Source: CAYRSS01 sp964426945
Lineage (GTDB): Bacteria; Planctomycetota; Phycisphaerae; UBA1845
Length of the DNA: 64,000 nt
Direction: 5' to 3'
NCBI GenBank assembly: GCA_964426945.1
Contig: CAYRSS010000002.1
Span: 108,680-172,679, forward strand
Shown: in pieces, positions 7,457-16,002 of the stretch
Numbering within the stretch: the first letter of the stretch is position 1
How the letters are laid out: each line of letters starts with the position of its first letter
Notes under the pieces: model-generated
Database searches by the model: none
The model's input: only the letters and a program-made list of their open reading frames with translations
Told to the model about the DNA's origin: nothing
Made by a program: the position numbers and the translations under genes

Positions 7457-9211
7457 TCAATACCCTGCGGGCATTCCCCCCTTGCGTGGATCTGAAGCGC
7501 CCCGCCAGCCCGTCGAGGTGGACTGAATCGCCGAGATGACTCCGCCCCCGCCGCCGACGCGAACCTCGTGCCCCAGTCGCCTCAGCCCCTCGGCGAGCAC
7601 GCCGCCCGGCTCGCGATCGAAGCTCACGCGGTCCGGCATCCACTGGTGATGAGCCCGCGGTCGCCCGACCGCCTCCGCCAGGTCAACGCCCTCGTCGAGC
7701 ACGGCGAGCATGACCTGCAGCACGGACGTAATGATCCTCGGCCCGCCGGACGCCCCCAGCGCCAGCACAACTTTGCCGTCTTTCACCACGATGGCCGGGG
7801 TCATGCTCGAGAGCGGCTTGCGACCCGGGCCCACGGCGCTGGCCTCGGACTGCACGAGTCCGAACGCGTTGGGCACGCCCGGCTCGGCGGCGAAGTCGTC
7901 CATCTCGTTGTTGAGGATCAGCCCCCACTCCGGGACGCAGGTCAGCGAACCGAAGCTGGTGTTGATCGTCTCCGTTACGGCTACGACCGTGCCCCAGCGA
8001 TCGACTATGGTGAAGTGCGACGTGCCCGCGTCGTCCGGCAACTGGGCCATTCCGCATGAGTCGGCCGGGCCGGCGCGATCCATTCGGATTCGCCCGGCCA
8101 AGTCTGCCGCGTACCTAGGCGATACGAGCCGGTCGACCGGCACGAACGCGTGGTCGGCGTCGCCAAGCCAGCGAGCGCGGTCGGCGAACGCGTGCTTCAT
8201 CGCTTCGATGCGCAAGTGTGTCGCGGTCAACGGGTCGCGCTTCGACAGTTCCTCAAGCGGGAACCGCTCCAGGATGTTGAGGCTCTGGATCAGGGCAACG
8301 CCCCCGGATGAGGGCGGCTGCATGGTGATGACTTCGTAGCCGCGATACGCGCCGCGCAGCGGTTCGCGGGCTTTGACCGCGTAACCTGCGAGATCTTCAC
8401 GTGTGATGATCCCCCCACCGCGATGCACCGTCGAGACGATCGCGGCCGCCACCTCGCCCTCATAGAACACGCGCCAGCCGCGGGAGGCGATCGTCTCGAA
8501 CAGGTTCGCCAGCTCCGGCTGAACCCATCGACCCGCCAGCGCATCGGGGCGCCCCGCGGCAAGGTAGCGCTCGTAGAGAAACGCGCACGACCGCTCCAGC
8601 GATGGATGCTCCTTGTAGTCTTTCAGGACCTCGCGGATGGCGCCCCGTGCATGGTCGTCGATGGGCACGCCCTCGCGGGCCAGCCGAATCGCCGGCCGGA
8701 TGAGCTGATCGAGCGGACGCGAGCCGTACGCGGCAACGGCCTTCGCGTGTCCGGCCAGCGTACCGGGTACGCCGACGGCGAGCGCGCCGATGCGGCTCGG
8801 GGGCGGCGCTTCCGGGGCCGCTTTCCTCGCGGTTGTGAACATGTCGCGAGTCGAAGCGGCCGGCGCGGTCTCGCGATAATCGAGCGTGACCACCCGGCCG
8901 TCGCCGAAACGGATGATCATGAATCCGCCGCCGCCCAGTCCGGTGCTGTAGGGCCGCGTCACGCCGAGCGCGAAGGAAACCGCGGCCGCTGCATCGACCG
9001 CGTTGCCCCCGGCGCGGAGGACTTCGAGACCCACCTCTGACGCCTGGCGCGAGTCGGTCGACACCATGGCCGACGCCCCGTCCGCGATCCAAGGCGGCGA
9101 GGCGTGGACGCCAGCCGCCGAGAATCCGGGAAGCGTCGCAGCGCCGAGCAGCATCCGACCAGCGCCGCTTCGCAGGAGTGCGCGAGGCAGGAAACGCGGC
9201 GGCTTGAGCAT
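7457..9211 (-). CDS. ggt: Gamma-glutamyltransferase (gamma-glutamyltranspeptidase)
   Basis: A 584-residue Ntn-hydrolase precursor. The N-terminal region, with hydrophobic stretch LLGAATLPGFSAAGVHA, looks like a signal for export. Large-subunit landmarks are EVLRAGGNAVDAAAAVSF and STGLGGGGFMII. Autoprocessing should occur before Thr397 in DDAGTSHFTIVD, the nucleophile position of the E. coli enzyme. Small-subunit landmarks include the PLSSMTPAIV motif and LGASGGPRI. The enzyme hydrolyses or transfers the gamma-glutamyl group of glutathione and related peptides in the periplasm. I start at the ATG at 9211, with AGGGGA upstream. A longer open frame extends to 9412, but it would overlap the upstream gene and encodes low-quality sequence. 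Confidence 0.93.
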   Translation of the reverse strand: MLKPPRFLPRALLRSGAGRMLLGAATLPGFSAAGVHASPPWIADGASAMVSTDSRQASEVGLEVLRAGGNAVDAAAAVSFALGVTRPYSTGLGGGGFMIIRFGDGRVVTLDYRETAPAASTRDMFTTARKAAPEAPPPSRIGALAVGVPGTLAGHAKAVAAYGSRPLDQLIRPAIRLAREGVPIDDHARGAIREVLKDYKEHPSLERSCAFLYERYLAAGRPDALAGRWVQPELANLFETIASRGWRVFYEGEVAAAIVSTVHRGGGIITREDLAGYAVKAREPLRGAYRGYEVITMQPPSSGGVALIQSLNILERFPLEELSKRDPLTATHLRIEAMKHAFADRARWLGDADHAFVPVDRLVSPRYAADLAGRIRMDRAGPADSCGMAQLPDDAGTSHFTIVDRWGTVVAVTETINTSFGSLTCVPEWGLILNNEMDDFAAEPGVPNAFGLVQSEASAVGPGRKPLSSMTPAIVVKDGKVVLALGASGGPRIITSVLQVMLAVLDEGVDLAEAVGRPRAHHQWMPDRVSFDREPGGVLAEGLRRLGHEVRVGGGGGVISAIQSTSTGWRGASDPRKGGMPAGY

Positions 9212-9335
9212 GGCTTGTCCCCTGGCGTAGGCGGTCTGTCCGGCAGGCGGCTTCAGCCCCTGCTGGAGCCGGGCGACGGCCAGCATGAAGCATCCGGGAG
9301 GGCTGGGCAAGCCGAGCGGTTGGGGAAGAGTCGAA

Positions 9336-9920
9336 TCAGAGGCCGGCGCCCGTCGCGCCCCACTCACTCGGATCAGCGGGGATCCGCAGGATGGCGCCCT
9401 CGGCGAGGCCATGCGATCGAGCCCAGGTGTCTTCGATCGTGACGGGCAGGGAATCGCCCGTTGAGCCGAGCTCGCGGTTGAGGGCCGAGACGAGAGCCTG
9501 CACGGCGAGCCATTGGGGCTGCGTCATCGGGCCGTTGCGATCCACACGGGAGACGCGGATGCGGACGGCGCCTGGAGCCTCCGCAGCAGCCGCTTGGGCG
9601 CGCCAGGGGCGGAGTCCCGCGATCCGACCGTGGTCGTCGATCACGAAATGCGAGCCGGTCGCGTCGGGGATCGCGCTGAGCCGCGCGGCGGTCAGCGAGG
9701 ACGCCGGGCCGGGGATGATCTCGATGGTCTGCCAACGGCGGTGTTCGATGGCCGAAGGCTCGCGGACGACGGCGACGGACGCCTCGGCGAGTTCGCGTAC
9801 CGAAGGCTGTGCGGCCGCGAGCGGGAGACCCGGTTCGAGCCACGAAAGCAGGAGCGAGGTAAGAAGCATCGCCGAAGCGAGGCTGCCGAGAACCTTCAAC
9901 ATCCGTGTCTGGTTCGTCAT
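9336..9920 (-). CDS. Degenerate amidase-like (peptidoglycan-recognition-like) exported protein
   Basis: A 194-residue protein with an N-terminal membrane or signal segment (MLLTSLLLSW). The segment RRWQTIEIIPGPASSLTAA, followed later by ATGSHFVIDDHGRIAGLRPWRAQ, follows the order of N-acetylmuramoyl-L-alanine amidase (Amidase_2) domains. In those, W-x-x-I-x-I-H-H-S, then Y-H-F-V-I and a W-x-x-Q are typical. Here the zinc-binding histidines of the first motif are replaced (EIIPG) and the late His is missing, so an active amidase is unlikely. The downstream gene on the same strand is ggt, 124 bases away. No clear Shine-Dalgarno supports the start at 9920; Met7 is an alternative. The family call is an inference from motif order. 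Confidence 0.5.
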   Translation of the reverse strand: MTNQTRMLKVLGSLASAMLLTSLLLSWLEPGLPLAAAQPSVRELAEASVAVVREPSAIEHRRWQTIEIIPGPASSLTAARLSAIPDATGSHFVIDDHGRIAGLRPWRAQAAAAEAPGAVRIRVSRVDRNGPMTQPQWLAVQALVSALNRELGSTGDSLPVTIEDTWARSHGLAEGAILRIPADPSEWGATGAGL

Positions 9921-10063
9921 GTGATTCGCGTGGCGGGCAGGTCCGTCCGGTTCAGCCGGGGCCGTACGACGAGCACAGTGGCCCCGACGAATTGATCGGC
10001 GGAAAGTCCGAAAAACTTTTGAAAAATCACGTCAGGAGCGAGGATCGCTCAACGGCCCCGCTC

Positions 10064-10900
10064 TCACTTGCCGCAGTAGTCAATGATCCGCGCCAACTCG
10101 GTGCGCAGATTGGGCCGAGCCACGATGCGGTCCACGAAGCCGTGCTGGAGCATGAACTCCGCGGTCTGGAAGCCCGCCGGCAGCTCCGCATTGATCGTGT
10201 TCGCGATCACGCGGGGCCCCGCAAAGCCGATCATCGCGCCGGGCTCGGCGATGATCACATCCCCCAGGCTGGCGAAACTCGCAGCCACACCGGCAGTGGT
10301 CGGATCGGTCGCAACCACGACATACAGGCCGCCGGCATCGTCAAGCCGGGCCAGCGCCGCCGACGTCTTGGCCATTTGCACGAGGGAAATCATGCCCTCC
10401 TGCATCCGCGCCCCGCCGCTGGCGGTCACCACGATAAACGGCAGGTTCTCCTCGGCGGCGCGCTCTGCGGCTCGGGTGATCTTCTCGCCGACAACCGAAC
10501 CCATCGAGGCCATGATGAAGTTCGGGTTCATCACGGCGAGAATCACCGGGCGGCCGCGGATGAACGCCTTGCCGACGATGACGGCTTCCTTCTCGCCGGT
10601 GCGCTTCTGCTCCTGCTCGATGCGTTCCTTGTAGGGCAGGCGATCCTTGAAATTCAGCGGGTCGGTGCTGCGCAGATCCTGCGCGAACTCCTCGAAGGAG
10701 TCGGGGTCTACCAGCTGCGCGATGCGCGCCCGGGCCTCTACACGCCGGTGGAAGCCGCACTCGGGGCAGAGGTAGAGGTTGTCGGCCACCTCTTTCTCAT
10801 ACACCATGTGTCCACAGCTTGTGCACCGTGTCCACAGGCCGGCCGGAACACCCTTCGGTCGCACCATGGGGCTGCCCTTCTCGTCGTGAAGCTCGTCCAT
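10064..10900 (-). CDS. accD: Acetyl-CoA carboxylase carboxyltransferase subunit beta
   Basis: This 278-residue subunit contains the N-terminal zinc ribbon C26-x2-C29 ... C45-x2-C48 (LWTRCTSCG, YLCPECGF) and the carboxyltransferase core. Core signatures are SMGSVVGEKITRA, VTASGGARMQEG, DPTTAGVAASFASLGD and EPGAMIGFAGPRVI. With AccA it transfers carboxyl from biotin-BCCP to acetyl-CoA, making malonyl-CoA for fatty acid synthesis in the cytoplasm. The frame is open to 10972, but the start MDELHDEKG at 10900 fits family length. accA, accB and accC are not in the window. It lies 116 bases after the exosortase partner gene on the same strand. Confidence 0.96.
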   Translation of the reverse strand: MDELHDEKGSPMVRPKGVPAGLWTRCTSCGHMVYEKEVADNLYLCPECGFHRRVEARARIAQLVDPDSFEEFAQDLRSTDPLNFKDRLPYKERIEQEQKRTGEKEAVIVGKAFIRGRPVILAVMNPNFIMASMGSVVGEKITRAAERAAEENLPFIVVTASGGARMQEGMISLVQMAKTSAALARLDDAGGLYVVVATDPTTAGVAASFASLGDVIIAEPGAMIGFAGPRVIANTINAELPAGFQTAEFMLQHGFVDRIVARPNLRTELARIIDYCGK

Positions 10901-11016
10901 CTTGATCAAATCGCGTTGGGCTGGTGCACCGGCTGATCCGCCGTCCACCCCGGCCCGTGCCCATGTTAACACGATCAGGGACCGCGTGAAGGGTTAACCG
11001 CCGGATGCGCGCCTCG

Positions 11017-11628
11017 TCAGGGCGGATGGCGGGCGGCGTCCGCGGGCCCGGCCGGGCGGGCAACCCGACGCATCCAGGCCGAGGCTTCGGCAGGTCGGAA
11101 GCAGACCAGGGCCCAGATCAGCACCGGGACGACAAACCCCGGCGTCGGCGCGACCGCCAGCACCTCGTAAGCCGCGGAGATCAGCCCTCCCGGGGCGCCT
11201 GTCGCCTCGTGGGCATAAACATACGCGACCAGCGCGGCGAGTCGCACGCCGATGAACGCCGAGACCGTCATCAGTCCTGCGGCGAGCGCGATCAGCCGCC
11301 GGGGCCAGGCAAGCGGTGTTGCCAGCACCAGCGCGATCAACTCCGCCGTTGGCAGATAGCCGGTCAGGCGGCTGTCGTGCGGCATGCTCAGCCGCTGGTT
11401 GGAGCCCTCCGCGGCACGGAGGCGGACCATCACGTCCTTGCCGTCCGCGGCGCCCGGGATGGGCTCGAAGCGGAGCCGGCCGTCGAGCATCGACCCAAGA
11501 ACCAGGTCTGCGGCGGATCGATACATCGCGGCATAGCCCGGACGCACACCCGGCCACGGCGCCGCCAGGACCGCGTAGAGGATCACGAGGCGCAGCGCGA
11601 AGGCCACAATCGGCCTAGCCGTCGCCAT
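11017..11628 (-). CDS. Membrane protein overlapping the exosortase gene
   Basis: A 203-residue protein of unrecognised family. It has an N-terminal hydrophobic helix (PIVAFALRLVILYAVLAAPW). An extracytoplasmic region of about 85 residues follows, then three further hydrophobic segments: LIALVLATPLAW, LIALAAGLMTVSAFIGVRL and FVVPVLIWALVCF. Its ATG at 11628 overlaps the 3' end of the exosortase gene by 14 bases, so translation is likely coupled. Tight linkage and membrane location suggest a partner or modulator of the exosortase. The start MATARPIV was chosen because upstream codons belong to the overlapping gene in another frame. The function is unknown. Confidence 0.7.
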   Translation of the reverse strand: MATARPIVAFALRLVILYAVLAAPWPGVRPGYAAMYRSAADLVLGSMLDGRLRFEPIPGAADGKDVMVRLRAAEGSNQRLSMPHDSRLTGYLPTAELIALVLATPLAWPRRLIALAAGLMTVSAFIGVRLAALVAYVYAHEATGAPGGLISAAYEVLAVAPTPGFVVPVLIWALVCFRPAEASAWMRRVARPAGPADAARHPP

Positions 11629-12205
11629 GGCGCAACTCCGGCGACCTTCGCACCGCCCACATCGCCCAGGCCAGCCAGATGAGCACTGCGAGAAACACAA
11701 AGAGCGCCTGGCCGACGTCGAGGTGCAGGAACTGAAACGTGCGCGGGGCATGCACACCGGCGATGAACAGGCCGACAATGCGCGCGATGTTCGCGACGAA
11801 GAGCAGGCCCACGCCGGCCGCCGCGCCGATCAGCCGCAGCCGCCAGCGCACCGGCGCGGCGAAGACGCCGGCGACGAGCAAGGCCATCGGTTCCAGCGCG
11901 TCGCAGCCGGCGCGGATGTCGATGGCGAAGCGCGGAGACATGATCGCCGAGCCCGCCGCCGTAACATCGGGCTCCAGCGGCGGCAGCGCCGTCGCGCTGA
12001 TCGACGCCAGCGTGCGGAGGTAGGCCGGAAACAGCTTCTCTCGAAAGGTCGGTACGAAAGTCAGCACATAGAACACAGCCACCATCGCGACGAACCGCAG
12101 CAGGAAGCCCAACGCCCCGGGGGGGCGCTGCGACGCGCGAGCGGACGGCTGCGCCGGCACGTCGGCGGTGCGCGGCGTGCGGCGGGATGGAGAGCGTCTG
12201 GCCAT
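11615..12205 (-). CDS. Exosortase/archaeosortase family transpeptidase
   Basis: A 196-residue polytopic membrane protein. The catalytic Cys-Arg-His set of the family is present: Cys101 in RAGCDALEPMALL, Arg142 in FVANIARIVGLF and His161 in FQFLHLDVGQALF. After a Pro/Arg-rich cytoplasmic start come hydrophobic helices near 33-52, 104-117, 123-150 and 162-182. Family members cleave and re-ligate C-terminal sorting signals such as PEP-CTERM at the membrane. The compact size and GCDALEP context recall the XrtH-like subgroup, but the exact subtype is not certain. It overlaps the downstream membrane gene. A PEP-CTERM substrate candidate lies at 48170-48955. Confidence 0.85.
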   Translation of the reverse strand: MARRSPSRRTPRTADVPAQPSARASQRPPGALGFLLRFVAMVAVFYVLTFVPTFREKLFPAYLRTLASISATALPPLEPDVTAAGSAIMSPRFAIDIRAGCDALEPMALLVAGVFAAPVRWRLRLIGAAAGVGLLFVANIARIVGLFIAGVHAPRTFQFLHLDVGQALFVFLAVLIWLAWAMWAVRRSPELRHGDG

Positions 12206-12939
12206 CGGAGGGGATTATGCGCGCCGATCGCGCGGGATGCACCGCGCGGCGCGCAGATTCGGGGGCATTCGCGGCGCGGGGCGGCGGTGCCGCGCGAAGG
12301 GAGGAGTCGATTCCCGCGCGGTGCGCCGGCTCGCGGCGACCCGCCCCGCAGGCCGGGCCGGGGCAAACACGGTGCGCGCCGCCGACTTCTGCCTCAAGGG
12401 CTTGGCGGGCCGGCGACAACCGGGTGTCACCCTGCCTCTCGGCCAGGTGCCACGGTCACTGGTCCGCAATGGCCGGCCGAAAGGAGGCATGTCAACGCGT
12501 GCTTTATGGGGCCTGAGTGCCGTGGGGTGCAGCTGCCCCGCCGCGTCGTTCACCCTGCCGCTGAGGCGACGGCCGCGAACATCGCCGCAGTTGGCGTTCG
12601 GTGTGGATTCCGCGTGAGAAGTCGCTGCTTTGGCGACTGTTCTTGACGACCGCAAAGTCGGCCGATAGAAGTTCGGGCTTCCGGCTCGGGGCGAGGTTCG
12701 ATCCGACGCGGCGAGGGGCCCGGGAGGCTGCTCGCGGCGATTGCCTCGCCGCCGCTGTCGCAGAGGGTCCGGAAGCGCGATCCGTGGGACGACAGGATCA
12801 GGCCATATCCTCAACTCTCCGTCGCCATCAACGACCGTGACCGCTAGCTCACTATCTATGGCTGGACCGCGCGGCATGCCCGTGGGCGTCGAGCGTCATC
12901 GTGCCGCCGCAATCTGTTCTCGGCTTCGCAGGTTTTGAC
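12206..12939. other. Divergent intergenic region between exosortase and S1 genes
   Basis: About 730 bases without a supported gene. Open frames on both strands have no recognisable product and no ribosome binding site. A short hairpin, AGTCGC with GCGACT at 12620-12638, precedes a promoter-like pair described separately. The exosortase promoter should also lie here, but I cannot place it. Confidence 0.4.
12643..12671 (+). promoter_or_regulatory. Putative sigma-70 promoter for S1 gene
   Basis: TTGACG (12643-12648), a 17-base spacer, then TAGAAG (12666-12671). The -35 matches consensus at 5 of 6 and the -10 at 4 of 6. It would give a leader of about 260 bases before the ATG at 12940. Confidence 0.4.
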
Positions 12940-14544
12940 ATGACAGACACACCCAACCACGTTCCGATGCCCCCCGGTCCCGGCGGCGAGCCCGCGCCTT
13001 CCCCGCGCCCGGCCCCGCCGCCCGCCGCCGTCCCGCCGTCGATGGCCGACATCGACAAGGAGGTGGCTGAGGCCATGTCCGGCATGGACGCCGCCGACCT
13101 CGCGGAGCTCCGCGGCGGGGCGCGTCCGGCCGCCACGGGAGGCGGTGCGACGCCGCGCGACGGCGCAGCGCCGGGCACGGAGCTGACCGGCACAGTGTGC
13201 GCTGTCACCGGCGACGACGTCTTCCTGGAGTTCGACGCCAAGAACCAGGGCATCCTGCCCCGCGCGCAGTTCGGCAAGAAGGAAGTCGTCGAGATCGGCC
13301 GCAAGGTCGACGTCGTGGTGGACCACTTCGACGCCTCCGCCGGGCTGCTCATGGTCAACCGCAAGGGCCAGGCCCAGCGCGCGACGTGGACGACGCTCAA
13401 GCCCGACATGATCGTCGAGGGCAAGGTCTCGGGCATGAACAAGGGCGGTCTGGAGGTCGAGGTCAACGGCCTTCGCGCCTTCATGCCGGCGTCGCAGGTG
13501 GACCTGGTGCCGCCGAAGGACATCTCGGTCCTGCTCAACCAGCACATCCGCGCGCTGGTGCTCGAAGTCGATCGCCGCGGGAAGAACATCCTCATCAGCC
13601 GCCGCAAGCTGATGGAAAAGGAGCGGGCTGAAAACCGCGACACGCTGCTCAATGAGCTGCAGGCCGGCCAGGTCCGCCGCGGCAAGGTCAGCAATATCAC
13701 CGAATTCGGCGCCTTCGTTGACCTCGGCGGCGTCGACGGCCTCGTACACATCCGCGACATCACCTGGGGCAATGTGGATAAGGTGACCGACCACCTGACC
13801 ATCGGCCAGGAGGTCGAGGTCAAGGTGCTCCGGATCAATAAAGAGCGGGACCGAATCTCGCTGGGCATGAAGCAGATCCTCCCTGACCCGTGGGTCGGGG
13901 CGGAAGACCGATACGCCGTCGGCTCGAGCGTGAAGGCGCGGGTCATGCGCCTGGCCGATTTCGGCGCGTTCGTCGAGGTCGAGTCCGGCGTCGAGGGGCT
14001 TATCCCGCTGAGCGAAATGAGCTGGTCGCGCGTCAAAGGGCCTGGCGAGGCGGTGTCCGTGGGCGACGTCATCGACGCCGTGATCATCCGCATCGAACCC
14101 GACAAGCAGCGCATGGCCCTGAGCCTCAAGCAGGCGTCCAGCGATCCGTGGGCCACGGTGCTCGACGGGTACGCCCCCGGCTCTCAGGTGAAGGGCACGG
14201 TCACGCGGCTGACAGACTTCGGCGCCTTTGTGGAACTGGTGCCCGGCGTCGAGGGGCTGATCCACATCTCCGAGATGTCCGACAAGCGCATCCGCACCTG
14301 CAGCGAAGTGGTGAGCGCCGGGCAGGAGGTCGAGGCCCGTGTGCTTGGCGTCGACCGTGAGAAACGCCGGATCTCGCTGTCGCTCAAGCCGGAATCGAGC
14401 GTCTCCGCGGCCGATATGGCCGCCGCCAACGCCCAGGCCGAAGCCGCCAAGCCGAAGAAGCGCAAGAAGGCCCTCCGCGGCGGCTTGTCCGGCGGCTGGG
14501 ATTTCGCGGGCGACCTGAAGTTCGACATCGGCGGCGACGACTAA
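12940..14544 (+). CDS. rpsA: S1 domain RNA-binding protein (ribosomal protein S1-like)
   Basis: A 534-residue protein. The first 80 or so residues are low-complexity Pro/Ala/Gly. Five consecutive S1 OB-fold domains follow, each ending in a basic R-I-S/L-S strand. The last three are canonical, with FGAFVDLGGVDGLVHIRDI, FGAFVEVESGVEGLIPLSEM and FGAFVELVPGVEGLIHISEM. The first two are divergent, as in the ribosome-binding N-terminal domains of S1. S1 binds mRNA at the 30S platform and helps initiation. E. coli S1 has six domains and about 557 residues; this one has five and a distinct Gly-rich tail (GGLSGGWDFAGD). The frame is open from GTG 12901, but the ATG at 12940 with AGG upstream is a better start. 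A perfect terminator hairpin follows. Confidence 0.87.
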   Translation: MTDTPNHVPMPPGPGGEPAPSPRPAPPPAAVPPSMADIDKEVAEAMSGMDAADLAELRGGARPAATGGGATPRDGAAPGTELTGTVCAVTGDDVFLEFDAKNQGILPRAQFGKKEVVEIGRKVDVVVDHFDASAGLLMVNRKGQAQRATWTTLKPDMIVEGKVSGMNKGGLEVEVNGLRAFMPASQVDLVPPKDISVLLNQHIRALVLEVDRRGKNILISRRKLMEKERAENRDTLLNELQAGQVRRGKVSNITEFGAFVDLGGVDGLVHIRDITWGNVDKVTDHLTIGQEVEVKVLRINKERDRISLGMKQILPDPWVGAEDRYAVGSSVKARVMRLADFGAFVEVESGVEGLIPLSEMSWSRVKGPGEAVSVGDVIDAVIIRIEPDKQRMALSLKQASSDPWATVLDGYAPGSQVKGTVTRLTDFGAFVELVPGVEGLIHISEMSDKRIRTCSEVVSAGQEVEARVLGVDREKRRISLSLKPESSVSAADMAAANAQAEAAKPKKRKKALRGGLSGGWDFAGDLKFDIGGDD

Positions 14545-14577
14545 GCCGAGCCGCACCGGGCTGGCCAGAACAAGATC

Positions 14578-14613
14578 GGGGGCGCTGCCGACCGGGAGGT
14601 TCGCAGCGCCCCC
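14578..14613 (+). terminator. Intrinsic terminator after S1 gene
   Basis: A perfect 11-base stem, GGGGGCGCTGC pairing with GCAGCGCCCCC, with a 14-base loop, 33 bases after the stop. It is followed by GCCTTCGTTTC. Confidence 0.75.
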
Positions 14614-14689
14614 GCCTTCGTTTCAGGTCCTGTCGCGATCGGCATTCGTCGGCCGGCGCGCGGCTGTCATGGCGGTGCAGGTTTCGCAG

Positions 14690-14711
14690 GGTGGGTCGTA
14701 CACGACCCACC
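14690..14711. repeat. Perfect inverted repeat, possible dispersed palindromic element
   Basis: Arms GGTGGGTCGT and ACGACCCACC flank a 2-base AC centre. It lies between convergent genes, so an operator role is less likely than a hairpin in RNA or a REP-like repeat. A second palindrome with the same GTACAC centre lies 38 bases further on. Confidence 0.6.
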
Positions 14712-14749
14712 ATCGCTGCCGCCCTCGTCGCACGGCCGGGTGGCCATCA

Positions 14750-14767
14750 CTCGCTGTACACAGCGAG
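14750..14767. repeat. Second perfect inverted repeat
   Basis: Arms CTCGCTGT and ACAGCGAG flank a 2-base AC centre. It has the same arm-AC-arm geometry and GTACAC core as the element at 14690-14711. From here to 15148 (about 380 bases) I see no supported gene or signal. Confidence 0.55.
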
Positions 14768-15148
14768 GGATGGGGGCGCGATGATCGACGCGGATCGCAT
14801 GGGGCGCGGATGCGACCACGACCGCCCCCGATCTACTCGAAACCCGAGCCGCGGATCGCCCGCGCCCCTGCCATTCTACCCGCCGGGTTCTCCTGCGCCG
14901 CCTTCACGACTGCGCCCCTGACGACCGGACCCTGCGAGAGATCTCGAACCGTGCAGCCCGGCTGGCCCGAGTGGCAGACACTCATCGGCCTGGCAGACCA
15001 TCATCGCGAGCCCACCCTCGCTGAATGCAATGAGAACGGGCCACCCGCCCGCGCACGGGACCGGAGAGTCGTGACATGCCGCCCGCACACGCCGATAGTG
15101 TCCGGCCGCTTATACCGCATTGCAATCCGTGGCCTCCGGCAGGTCGGA

Positions 15149-15994
15149 TCACGGATGGGAGTGATCGGTCCGCGGCTGAAACCCGGGCGCGACGGCGCGG
15201 AGCACGGGCGGCAGTTCCGTCGTATCATCCAGCCGGCTCAGGACGCAATGGCAGGTCGTCGCGTCAGTAACGTGAACCAGCCGCCACTCGCCAACCTGAA
15301 CCTGATGGCCGCGGTGCTCGCCGATGACGCACGGGTGGTCTCGATGGGTACCGTAGTCCTCGATGTGAATCGCACGATGAAAGACTGTACCGATGAACTC
15401 TGTTCCGCGCCGGTAGGTAGCAGCGGCGGCTGGGGCTTCGCCGATCTGCAGTGCGAAGGCTGTTTCCAGTACGAACCCGCCCGGCAACTCGCTCGGCATG
15501 CCGAAGTTGAGCTGCGACGCATGTCTCAGGGCCTGCCCGGCCGCGACCGGGCGTCCCCTGTGGAGGTTGACGAACTCTCGGAATGCGGCCTCCGGATCGA
15601 CGGACAAGCCATCGAGCAGGACCGAAAAATCCACGGTTGCGGCCTCGACCCGGCTGCCGACTCCCTGCGTCAGCAACAGATAGCCGCTCCCGACGGCCAG
15701 CATCACGCACGCCGCCATGGCCAGAATCCGCCGCCCGCGCGCCACGCGCCCGGCGCGTTGCGGCTCGGGCCCCTCGAGCAACCGAGCCTCGATCCGCCCC
15801 CAGAGTGCCTGCGGCGGGCCACCTGGACCACCGGCCTTGATGCGCTCGCCCAAGTCCTGAAGCCGCTCTATCTCCCCGCGGCAGTGGTTACACTCGCAGA
15901 CGTGAGCCGCGATCGCCGAACGAACCGCCGGCGACACCTCATCATCGACGTAAGGGCCGAGTTTGTCGCGGATCTCGCCGCAGCGCATGGTCAC
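15149..15994 (-). CDS. Zinc-finger anti-sigma factor
   Basis: A 281-residue membrane protein. The N-terminus holds the ZAS/zf-HC2 motif H31-x3-C35-x2-C38 (AAHVCECNHC). One transmembrane helix lies near residues 89-111 (ILAMAACVMLAVGSGYLLL). The remaining 170 residues would be extracytoplasmic. That part contains LPGGFVLETAFALQIGE and HPCVIGEHRGHQVQVGEW and could be the sensor domain. Its ATG lies 9 bases after the stop of the ECF sigma gene, the usual sigma then anti-sigma order. In this family the zinc-finger domain binds and holds its cognate sigma factor until a signal releases it. The signal is unknown. Confidence 0.88.
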   Translation of the reverse strand: MTMRCGEIRDKLGPYVDDEVSPAVRSAIAAHVCECNHCRGEIERLQDLGERIKAGGPGGPPQALWGRIEARLLEGPEPQRAGRVARGRRILAMAACVMLAVGSGYLLLTQGVGSRVEAATVDFSVLLDGLSVDPEAAFREFVNLHRGRPVAAGQALRHASQLNFGMPSELPGGFVLETAFALQIGEAPAAAATYRRGTEFIGTVFHRAIHIEDYGTHRDHPCVIGEHRGHQVQVGEWRLVHVTDATTCHCVLSRLDDTTELPPVLRAVAPGFQPRTDHSHP

Positions 15995-16002
15995 ACGATT
16001 CC

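Noticed and set aside
12856..14556. A 566-codon open frame on the minus strand opposite the S1 gene
   Set aside because: The plus strand encodes five S1 domains; the opposite frame has no family match by eye and only reflects biased codons.
14876..15088. A 70-codon minus-strand frame after the anti-sigma gene
   Set aside because: No ribosome binding site, no recognisable motif and biased composition; not enough to call a gene.
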